Source: Bradyrhizobium diazoefficiens (lineage in GTDB: Bacteria; Pseudomonadota; Alphaproteobacteria; Rhizobiales; Xanthobacteraceae). Taken from it: 64,000 nucleotides of DNA. The notes under the pieces were generated by a model. It saw only the letters and a list, made by a program, of their open reading frames with translations. It was not told the DNA's origin and made no database searches. Positions 57,599-64,000 of the stretch are shown here, one piece after another (position 1 is the stretch's first letter; the number at the start of each line of letters is the position of its first letter). The DNA is taken from the NCBI RefSeq assembly GCF_016599855.1, contig NZ_CP067041.1, forward strand, positions 3,968,001 to 4,032,000, in the 5' to 3' direction. The position numbers and the translations under genes were made by a program.

Positions 57599-59119
57599 CT
57601 AATTCCTCTGGACGAAGCAGGACGGCAGGCCGGCGGACTTGAGATTGTTGCAGGCCTGCACCGCCTCGTCGGCCGAGGCGTATGGTCCGGCGAAGGCGCG
57701 GTAGACGATACCCTTGCCCTTATCGGTCAGATCGACCCGCTTGATAACGGGAGACCGCGAGCCGAGCACGCTGCCATATTTGCTCCGAAGCACCCGGTAG
57801 GACGCGGCGGCGCTATCCTCGCTCTGCTGCGAGGAGACTTGAACGACATAGCCGCCACCGCCGCTGCTCGCGGGGGCAATTTGCGTCGGATTGGTCGCGG
57901 CCATGCGCTGCGACGGTTCGGAGGACGCGGCTTGCGGCGCCAGCGAGAGCGGCTGGTTGACACTGGCGTTGGCCGACGTCGGCGGCGTGCGCGGCGCGGC
58001 CGGTGCCGCGACGGGCTTCGGCGGCGCGGCTGGCTTGGCCGGTGATGGAGCGGCGGCCTGCGGCGAGGTGCTGTCGGTTTGATCCCCCTTCACAACCACG
58101 ACCTTGACCGTGCGCGGCGCACTGTTCGGCATTGTCCCGTTGCTCGGCAAAGGACCGGCGCTCGGCGGCGGAACGCTGGACGGTGACACGCTCGCAACCG
58201 GCGGCGGATTCGCGTTCGGATTCAGCGGCGGAAACACGACGCGAGGACCTGCCGCCTTGGCGTTGACGTCGACGGGCGCCTCTTCGCGCGGCACGATCTT
58301 CTCGCTGCCATCGCCGCTCACCATGCGGTCCGGCAGCTTGACCGAGGAGACCGACGGCGTCGGCACGATCTTGGTCGGCGTGTTGTCGGCCTTGATGATC
58401 GGTGGCTCGCCGCTACGGGGCGATCCGATATAGGTTTTGTAGGCGAAGGCAGCGCCAGTTCCGACCACAGCCAGGGCCAAGATCGCTGCGACAGTCATCA
58501 TGCCGCCGCGCGATTTCCTGGGCTCGTCGAGATCCGCCTCGGGATAGTCGCTCTGGAACGCATATGGATCGTCGGGATAGGCCGGCTCACGCTGGAATTC
58601 CTGCTCGCCCGACTCGAGCCGCCCGTAGAGCGCATCATCGTAGCGCGCCGGATCGGGCTGCTCGTAAGGCGCCTCGTGAGCCTGTTCCTGTTGGTAGGCT
58701 TGATCCTGATAAGCCTGATCCTGATAGGCGCGGCCCTGATGAAATTGAGGCTCGGGCGCAGCCGGCTGAGCTGCATACCGATGCAACGGATGAACGGGAT
58801 TCACGGTAACGGGATCGTCAGGCTCGGGCGCCGGCTGCGGTTGCACGTTGGCGCGGCGCATCCACGAGGGCGGCCCCGGCTGGGGCGGGGCGGCCTGCTC
58901 CGCATAGTCCTGCTGATAGTCGTCCTGCGGATAATGGTCGTCCTGATAGGTCGCCGTGGGCGCAGGCGCTCCCGGCCGTCCCTGCGCTGCGAACGGATCG
59001 GTCTGTCCGATCAGGCGGGCGAGCTCGGCCAGGGGATCGTTTTCCACTTTCCCATGCTGATCGCCACCGCGACCATAGTCATCGGAGGGAAACGGTCTGT
59101 CGTGATATCGATCGGCCAT
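57599..59119 (-). CDS. SPOR-domain envelope protein
   Basis: The 506-aa product has a long, low-complexity cytoplasmic part rich in Asp, Tyr, Gln and Pro (to about residue 220, with short repeats such as YQDQA), one membrane segment (MTVAAILALAVVGTGAAFAY), a Pro/Ala-rich periplasmic linker and a C-terminal SPOR domain of about 75 residues (YVVQVSSQQSEDSAAASYRVL, ending FAGPYASADEAVQACNNLKSAGLPSCFV in pieces). SPOR domains bind denuded glycan at division sites. It lies between argS and the nagZ remnant. Confidence 0.88.
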   Translation of the reverse strand: MADRYHDRPFPSDDYGRGGDQHGKVENDPLAELARLIGQTDPFAAQGRPGAPAPTATYQDDHYPQDDYQQDYAEQAAPPQPGPPSWMRRANVQPQPAPEPDDPVTVNPVHPLHRYAAQPAAPEPQFHQGRAYQDQAYQDQAYQQEQAHEAPYEQPDPARYDDALYGRLESGEQEFQREPAYPDDPYAFQSDYPEADLDEPRKSRGGMMTVAAILALAVVGTGAAFAYKTYIGSPRSGEPPIIKADNTPTKIVPTPSVSSVKLPDRMVSGDGSEKIVPREEAPVDVNAKAAGPRVVFPPLNPNANPPPVASVSPSSVPPPSAGPLPSNGTMPNSAPRTVKVVVVKGDQTDSTSPQAAAPSPAKPAAPPKPVAAPAAPRTPPTSANASVNQPLSLAPQAASSEPSQRMAATNPTQIAPASSGGGGYVVQVSSQQSEDSAAASYRVLRSKYGSVLGSRSPVIKRVDLTDKGKGIVYRAFAGPYASADEAVQACNNLKSAGLPSCFVQRN

Positions 59120-59259
59120 CGTGATGATGCGTCCCTTCGGGAAAGCCGCGCGCCCCCTCGACCAAGGCACGACTTTCGTCCCACAAGGCTTTCAACCAAG
59201 TCTAAGCGATCCGGCTTCTGCCAGTACCCCAATATTCCCCTTAAGTAGTTCGCCCCAAA

Positions 59260-61050
59260 CTACCGCATCTCGTCCGGAGCATGAACGCCGAGGATGGCGA
59301 GGCCCGATGCCAGGACAGAGACGACGCCCTGGACCATGGCCAGCCGCGCCTTTGTAAGATCTGCATCATTATTGATAATGAAGCGTAAATAGGGCAAATC
59401 GCGCCCCTTGGTCCAAAGTGCATGAAATTCGCTGGCTAAATCATAGAGATAAAAGGCAATTCGGTGCGGCTCATGGGCTCCGGCGGCCGCTTCCAGCATG
59501 CGCGGATAAATTGCGAGGCGCTTGAGAAGGTCGAGCTCGAGGGGGTCCGACAGCCGTTCCACCGCCGACTCACTGAGCCAGGTGATCCGCTTGTCCGAAT
59601 CCTCCGGCAGTTCCGGGAAGACCTCGGCCCGTGCGTTGCGAAAGATCGAGTGGCCACGGGCGTGGCCGTACTGCACGTAGAACACCGGGTTGTCGCGCGA
59701 CTGTTCCATGACCTTGGCGAGGTCGAAGTCGAGCACCGCGTCGTTCTTGCGGTAAAGCATCATGAAGCGGACGGCGTCCTGGCCGACTTCATCCACCACC
59801 TCACGCAAGGTGACGAAGTCCCCGCTCCGCTTGGACATTTTCACCGGCTCGCCGTTGCGCAGCAGCTTCACGAGCTGGACGATCTTGACGTCGAGGGCAC
59901 CCCTGCCCGAGGTCGTGGCCTTCACCGCCGCCTGCATGCGCTTGATGTAGCCGCCATGGTCGGCGCCCCAGACGTCGATCATCTCCGGAAAACCACGGTC
60001 GAACTTGTTCTTGTGGTAGGCGATGTCGGAGGCGAAGTAGGTGTAGGAATTGTCCGACTTGATCAGCGGACGATCGACGTCGTCGCCGTAAGCGGTCGCC
60101 TTGAACAGGAGCTGCTCGCGATCTTCCCAATCCTCGACCGGCGCGCCCTTCGGCGGCGGCAGCCGACCCTCGTAGATATCGCCCTTGGCCTTCAGGAATT
60201 CGATGGTCTCGGCAACCTTGTTGTTGCCGGTCTCGATCAGCGAGCTTTCCGAGAAAAACACATCGTGACGGATGTTGAGAGCGGCGAGATCGTCCTTGAT
60301 CTCGTCCATCATCATCGCGATCGCCTTGGCGCGAACCGTCGGCAGCCATTGCGCTTCGTTCATCGCGAGCAGCTTGTCGCCGTGCTCCTTGGCCAGCGCC
60401 GCGCCCACCGGCTTCAGATAGTCGCCGGGATAGAGCCCTTCCGGAATCGCACCGATGTCCTCGCCGAGCGCCTCGCGATACCGGAGAAACGCAGAGCGCG
60501 CGAGCACGTCGACCTGGGCGCCGGCGTCGTTGATGTAGTATTCGCGCGTAACGTCGTGGCCGCCAAACTGCAGCAGGCTTGCCAACGCGTCGCCGAACAC
60601 GGCGCCGCGGCAGTGGCCGACATGCATAGGTCCGGTCGGATTGGCCGAGACGTATTCGACATTGACCTTGGACCCGCCGCGGACGCGGCCGTAATCGGCG
60701 CCCTCGCGCAGCACTGTCCGCAGCGCCTCGGCCCAGGCGGCGGGCTTCAGCGTCAGATTGATGAAGCCGGGACCGGCGACGTCGACCTTCTCGATCAGCG
60801 CATCGGCGCGGAGCCGCTGCGCGATCTGCTCGGCGAGGTCATGGGGCTTGGCCTTTGCCTCTTTCGCAAGCACCATGGCGGCGTTGGTCGCCATGTCGCC
60901 ATGGGAGGCATCGCGCGGCGGCTCGACCACCACGCGCGAGAGGTCGATGCCCTCGGGCCAGTTGGCCTCCGTCGCCAGCGCGCGGCAGGCGGCGTGCACG
61001 CGTGCGAGCACGTCGGCGAACAAATGCGGTGCTGAGGATGTGTCGGGCAT
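59260..61050 (-). CDS. argS: Arginyl-tRNA synthetase
   Basis: ArgS charges tRNA-Arg with arginine. The 596-aa product has the N-terminal Add1 domain, the class I HIGH-type motif in [22 protein letters not shown] (HVGH), the KMSKS-type motif KMSKRSG and a C-terminal anticodon domain ending [16 protein letters not shown] and [11 protein letters not shown]. The start ATG 61050 follows the dgt stop by 9 nt, so dgt and argS are probably one transcript. Confidence 0.96.
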   Translation of the reverse strand: MPDTSSAPHLFADVLARVHAACRALATEANWPEGIDLSRVVVEPPRDASHGDMATNAAMVLAKEAKAKPHDLAEQIAQRLRADALIEKVDVAGPGFINLTLKPAAWAEALRTVLREGADYGRVRGGSKVNVEYVSANPTGPMHVGHCRGAVFGDALASLLQFGGHDVTREYYINDAGAQVDVLARSAFLRYREALGEDIGAIPEGLYPGDYLKPVGAALAKEHGDKLLAMNEAQWLPTVRAKAIAMMMDEIKDDLAALNIRHDVFFSESSLIETGNNKVAETIEFLKAKGDIYEGRLPPPKGAPVEDWEDREQLLFKATAYGDDVDRPLIKSDNSYTYFASDIAYHKNKFDRGFPEMIDVWGADHGGYIKRMQAAVKATTSGRGALDVKIVQLVKLLRNGEPVKMSKRSGDFVTLREVVDEVGQDAVRFMMLYRKNDAVLDFDLAKVMEQSRDNPVFYVQYGHARGHSIFRNARAEVFPELPEDSDKRITWLSESAVERLSDPLELDLLKRLAIYPRMLEAAAGAHEPHRIAFYLYDLASEFHALWTKGRDLPYLRFIINNDADLTKARLAMVQGVVSVLASGLAILGVHAPDEMR

Positions 61051-61059
61051 GGCCGCCGC

Positions 61060-62268
61060 CTAACGCAAATCCGGGGTCGAGTCAAAGAGCCGCTGGTGCT
61101 CGGTCAGGGCGAAACGGTCGGTCATTCCGGCGATGAAATTGCCGATCCGGCGGGCCCGCTCGCCCTCATGGTCCGCCTCGGCCCCCAGCAGCCATTCCGG
61201 CGGCAGCTCGTCCGGCGATGTCAAGTATTTCGCGAACAGGTCGAACACGATCTGCTCCGCCTCCGCCATCACCCGCATCACCCGCTTGTGACGGTACATG
61301 TGCTGGTAGAGAAACGCCTTGATGGCGGCCTCCTCCTCGGCGACCTCGACGGGGAATGCGATCAGCGCCCGACTCTGCTGGCGCACGTCCTGGGCCGATT
61401 GCGGCCTGGCGGCGGCGATGTTCTTCTGCGCCTCCGCGAACACCGCACTGATCAGATGCGAGATCAGCTCGCGCACCAGTTCAGCCCCGCGCCTGACGTC
61501 TTCGAGGTCAGGGTAATGCGCCGAGGTCTCCGCGATGATCTCCGCGGTGAGCGACATCACCTTGAGATCATCGAGATGAAACAGCCCCGCGCGCAGGCCG
61601 TCATCGATGTCGTGGGCGTCATAGGCGATGTCGTCGGCGATCGCCGCGACCTGCGCCTCCAGCGAGGCGAAGCTCCAGAGTTCGAGGTCGTAGCTCTTGA
61701 CGTAGTCGGCGATGCCGACGGGAACGCCATGCTCGCGATAGCGCCCGACCGGCGCGCCGCTGCGATCGGTCAGCGGGCCGTTGTGCTTGACGATGCCCTC
61801 GAGCGACTCCCAGGTCAGGTTCAGCCCGTCGAACTCGGGATAGCGGTGCTCCAGCGAGCCGACGACGCGGAGGGCCTGGGCGTTGTGGTCGAAGCCGCCG
61901 AACTCCTTCAGGCAGGCATCCAGCGCCCGCTCGCCGGCATGACCGAACGGCGGATGGCCGAGATCATGGGCCAACGCCAGGGTTTCCGTGAGATCCTCGT
62001 CGAGCCCGAGCTGCCGCGCCAGCGCGCGGGCGATCTGCGCCACCTCCAGCGAATGGGTCAGCCGGGTGCGGTAGTGGTCGCCTTCGTGGAACACGAACAC
62101 CTGGGTCTTGTACTTCAGGCGGCGGAACGCAGTGGAATGGATTACCCGGTCACAATCTCGCCGGAACGGGCTTCGGGTCCGGCTTGGCGGCTCGGCGACC
62201 AGCCGGCCGCGACTGCGATCGGGGTCGCAGGCATAGGGCGCGCGGGGGGCTGCCATTCCGACGGACAC
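61060..62268 (-). CDS. dgt: dGTPase-like HD-domain triphosphohydrolase
   Basis: The enzyme splits dGTP (or other dNTPs) into deoxynucleoside and triphosphate and thereby controls dNTP pools. The 402-aa product has the metal-binding HD residues in [13 protein letters not shown], an upstream [20 protein letters not shown] and the later [14 protein letters not shown]. The start is GTG 62268 or ATG 62256; neither has a strong ribosome binding site. It is first in the minus-strand run dgt-argS-SPOR-scpA and is divergent from the Fe-S gene. Confidence 0.93.
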   Translation of the reverse strand: MSVGMAAPRAPYACDPDRSRGRLVAEPPSRTRSPFRRDCDRVIHSTAFRRLKYKTQVFVFHEGDHYRTRLTHSLEVAQIARALARQLGLDEDLTETLALAHDLGHPPFGHAGERALDACLKEFGGFDHNAQALRVVGSLEHRYPEFDGLNLTWESLEGIVKHNGPLTDRSGAPVGRYREHGVPVGIADYVKSYDLELWSFASLEAQVAAIADDIAYDAHDIDDGLRAGLFHLDDLKVMSLTAEIIAETSAHYPDLEDVRRGAELVRELISHLISAVFAEAQKNIAAARPQSAQDVRQQSRALIAFPVEVAEEEAAIKAFLYQHMYRHKRVMRVMAEAEQIVFDLFAKYLTSPDELPPEWLLGAEADHEGERARRIGNFIAGMTDRFALTEHQRLFDSTPDLR

Positions 62269-62393
62269 GACGAATTTAGTCCCTATCCATTTGATTCTGC
62301 GTATCCTTGCACTTAACTATGCCGGACGCGGGATACCAAATGAATTGGCCAAGTGAATTTGGTGTGACCGCGGACGACGACCGGAGACGAGCC

Positions 62394-62723
62394 ATGACGA
62401 CTGCCGTAACCATCAGTGACCGGGCCGCGCGCCGGATTGGAGAAATCCTCAAGGGCGAAGGCACAGGCGCGATGCTGCGCATCTCCGTCGAGGGCGGCGG
62501 CTGCTCCGGCTTCCAGTACAAGTTCGATATCGACCGCGACCGCACCGACGACGATCTCGTCATCGAGCAGGAGAATGCGGTGGTGCTGGTCGATTCCGCC
62601 TCCCAGCCGTTTCTGGCGGGATCGCAAGTGGATTTCGTCGACGACCTGATCGGCGCCTCGTTCCGCGTCAACAATCCCAACGCGACGGCGTCCTGCGGCT
62701 GCGGCACCAGTTTCTCGATCTAG
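62394..62723 (+). CDS. erpA: Iron-sulfur cluster insertion protein (ErpA/IscA type)
   Basis: An A-type Fe-S carrier of 109 aa that delivers clusters to apo-proteins. It has the typical start VTISDRAARRIGEIL, the first cysteine in EGGGCSGFQY and the C-terminal CGCG pair in TASCGCGTSF, giving the three ligand cysteines. ATG 62394 has GGAGA 8 nt upstream; the frame is open further upstream without family sequence. Divergent from dgt. Confidence 0.92.
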   Translation: MTTAVTISDRAARRIGEILKGEGTGAMLRISVEGGGCSGFQYKFDIDRDRTDDDLVIEQENAVVLVDSASQPFLAGSQVDFVDDLIGASFRVNNPNATASCGCGTSFSI

Positions 62724-62730
62724 CCCAAGT

Positions 62731-62826
62731 CAGAATCTGAAAAACAACCCCATGCAAAGTAGCCGGCAAGCCTGCATAGCGCACTTCGGATTTCGCGAAA
62801 AACACTTGAAGCGTCGGGCAAAACAG
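62731..62826. repeat. Repeat-like segment after the Fe-S gene
   Basis: The segment with AAAAACAACCCCATGCAAAG, then ACACTTGAAGCG and TCGGGCAAAACA, resembles a dispersed repeat that I recall from many Bradyrhizobium intergenic regions; part of it (GGGCAAAACA) also occurs at 25407-25416. There is no gene in it. Identity as a repeat is from memory. Confidence 0.4.
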
Positions 62827-62889
62827 GGATAGATCATCGCGAGGTCCCAAGGGGGAGCTCGACCGCACACACACCGCGGCGATGATTCC

Positions 62890-64000
62890 TCAGGTTCGCA
62901 ACGGCGCACGATACTCGGTTGCGAGGGTCTCGTCGCCCGAAGAAGTGCCGCTCACGAGATTGAACAGCGGCGTGAGGACAAGGGTCAGAACGAGGTTGAC
63001 GATCACGGCGTACAGCGCGGAATAGCCGGGGAAAGTGAAGGCGCCGACCGCAAGAGCGTAGGTCGGGGTGAGGTTTGCGGCGACGAACATTGCGCTCCCG
63101 GCGACAATTCCCGCCGCCCATCCAATAAGTAGCGCCCACTCGTTGAACCAGCGCGTGTAGACGCCAAGCATCACGGCAGGCAACGTCTGAATAATCCAGA
63201 TTCCGCCGAGGAGCTGCAGGTAGATCGCATATTTCGATGGCACGATGACGATGAAGGCCAGCGCGCCGAACTTGACGATGAGCGACACCCATTTGGCCAT
63301 CTGCGCTTCCTGCTTATCGGTGGGCGCGCCGTTGATGAACTCGCGGTGAATGTTGCGCGTGTAGAGATTGGCGGCAGCGATCGACATGATCGCGGCAGGC
63401 ACGAGCGCTCCGATGCCGATGGCAGCAAAGGCAATGCCGACAAACCATGACGGGAAGCTGTGGAGGAACAGGGCCGGCACCGCAAAATTGTTGCCGAACT
63501 GTTTGAAGCCCGCCGCATATTCGGGGAGCTGGCCGACGCCCGCAGCAATGGCGAAGAACCCGACAAGCGCGAGCAGGCCAAGCATGAAAGAATAGGCTGG
63601 CAGAAGTGCCGCGTTCCGACGAACGGCGTGTCCGCTGCTGGCACTCAGGATACCCGTGATCGAATGGGGATAAAGAAAGAGCGCAAGCGCCGATCCAAGC
63701 GCCAGCGTGGCGTAGGCTCCGTACGCGCCGGTCGTATCGGCGCCCGGAACAGCCAGCAAGAGCTTCGGCGCCGGTACGGCTGCGAAGATCTTTTCAAAGC
63801 CGCCAAGCTGTAAGGGAATGAAAATAATGGCGGCGAACGCCGTGAGATAGATGAGGATGTCCTTGACGATGGCGATCGACGCAGGCGCCCGCAGCCCGCT
63901 CGAATAGGTGAAAGCGGCGAGAATGATGAAGGCTAAGAGCAGCGGCAGGTCCCCGGTGTAGCCTTCGCCGGAAACGCCCATCCCCCCAATCACGACCTGT
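62890..64000 (-). CDS. Sodium:solute symporter (MctP-like), 5' end beyond the window
   Basis: The visible 370 residues are the C-terminal two thirds of an SSS-family inner-membrane transporter with about nine membrane segments, including AAFTYSSGLRAPASIAIVKD, LALFLYPHSITGILSA and AIGIGALVPAAIMSIAAANLYTRNI, shown by short parts. The sequence resembles rhizobial monocarboxylate permease MctP, which imports lactate, pyruvate and similar acids, but the substrate is not proven. The frame is open to the window edge, so the start codon is missing. Confidence 0.85.
   Translation of the reverse strand, partial: QVVIGGMGVSGEGYTGDLPLLLAFIILAAFTYSSGLRAPASIAIVKDILIYLTAFAAIIFIPLQLGGFEKIFAAVPAPKLLLAVPGADTTGAYGAYATLALGSALALFLYPHSITGILSASSGHAVRRNAALLPAYSFMLGLLALVGFFAIAAGVGQLPEYAAGFKQFGNNFAVPALFLHSFPSWFVGIAFAAIGIGALVPAAIMSIAAANLYTRNIHREFINGAPTDKQEAQMAKWVSLIVKFGALAFIVIVPSKYAIYLQLLGGIWIIQTLPAVMLGVYTRWFNEWALLIGWAAGIVAGSAMFVAANLTPTYALAVGAFTFPGYSALYAVIVNLVLTLVLTPLFNLVSGTSSGDETLATEYRAPLRT

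Noticed and set aside
59464..61035. Open frame of 523 codons antisense to argS
   Set aside because: Shadow of argS, with His/Arg/Leu-rich low-complexity product.
61096..62316. Open frame of 406 codons antisense to dgt
   Set aside because: Shadow of dgt; no family features.

Overview
The window is chromosomal DNA from an alphaproteobacterium of the Bradyrhizobium/Rhodopseudomonas group (order Hyphomicrobiales). The inference rests on the high GC content, Omp25-like barrels opening with an ADLAARPYTKAP-type stretch, the GTTC-N7-GTTC LexA operators, the gene order yajC-secD-secF and argS-SPOR-nagZ-scpAB-tatABC-serS-surE-pcm, and many dispersed palindromes of the kind I recall from Bradyrhizobium genomes. 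Most of the window is core housekeeping DNA, with one accessory patch at about 22-27 kb.

Layout. 0-9 kb: cysK, a small zinc-ribbon protein, tgt, a TetR regulator, a PepSY protein, a threonine-rich leader peptide with an attenuator in front of asd, queA, two cyclophilins around a TonB-like secreted protein, and coaD. 9-15 kb: a small secreted protein, kup, gyrA and a DUF2306 membrane protein. 15-22 kb: ssb and uvrA, each with an SOS box, around three tandem outer-membrane barrel genes, the first of which is frameshifted. 22-27 kb: a VapBC-like pair whose PIN toxin carries an extra C-terminal domain, a HAD phosphatase, an intact IS701-family element inserted into a dispersed palindrome, a decayed IS630-family element, and about 650 bp of repeat-like DNA. 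27-36 kb: an AAA ATPase, a two-domain PPC/DUF296 protein, an acyl-CoA synthetase, small envelope proteins, two small GNAT-like proteins, DUF3597 and DUF2189 proteins, a lytic transglycosylase and a DUF1127 protein. 36-43 kb: trmFO followed by a protein-kinase-like/ANL C-domain fusion, a CAP protein, a class V aminotransferase-fold enzyme and threonine ammonia-lyase. 42-47 kb: the yajC-secD-secF cluster with homologues of the mitochondrial complex I factors NDUFAF3 and NDUFAF6. 46-62 kb: a DUF815 ATPase, an NlpD-like LytM protein, pcm, a response regulator, surE, a compositionally mosaic serS, tatCBA, scpBA, a deleted nagZ remnant, a SPOR protein, argS and dgt. The window ends with an ErpA-type Fe-S protein and a truncated sodium:solute symporter.

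How the genes work together. Envelope biogenesis dominates: Sec accessory subunits, the complete Tat translocase, periplasmic cyclophilin, NlpD-like and SPOR cell-wall factors, a transglycosylase and outer-membrane barrels. Chromosome maintenance and replication are represented by gyrA, ssb, uvrA, scpAB and dgt. tRNA modification and charging are represented by tgt, queA, trmFO, argS and serS. The observations I rate highest are the threonine attenuator before asd, the chimeric serS with an internal insertion of about 70 residues, the kinase/ANL fusion after trmFO, the PIN/WYL-like fusion toxin, a Tgt lacking its zinc cysteines, and dispersed palindromes that supply the C-termini and stop codons of queA, gyrA and a HAD phosphatase. 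All calls come from reading the sequence; no database search was run.
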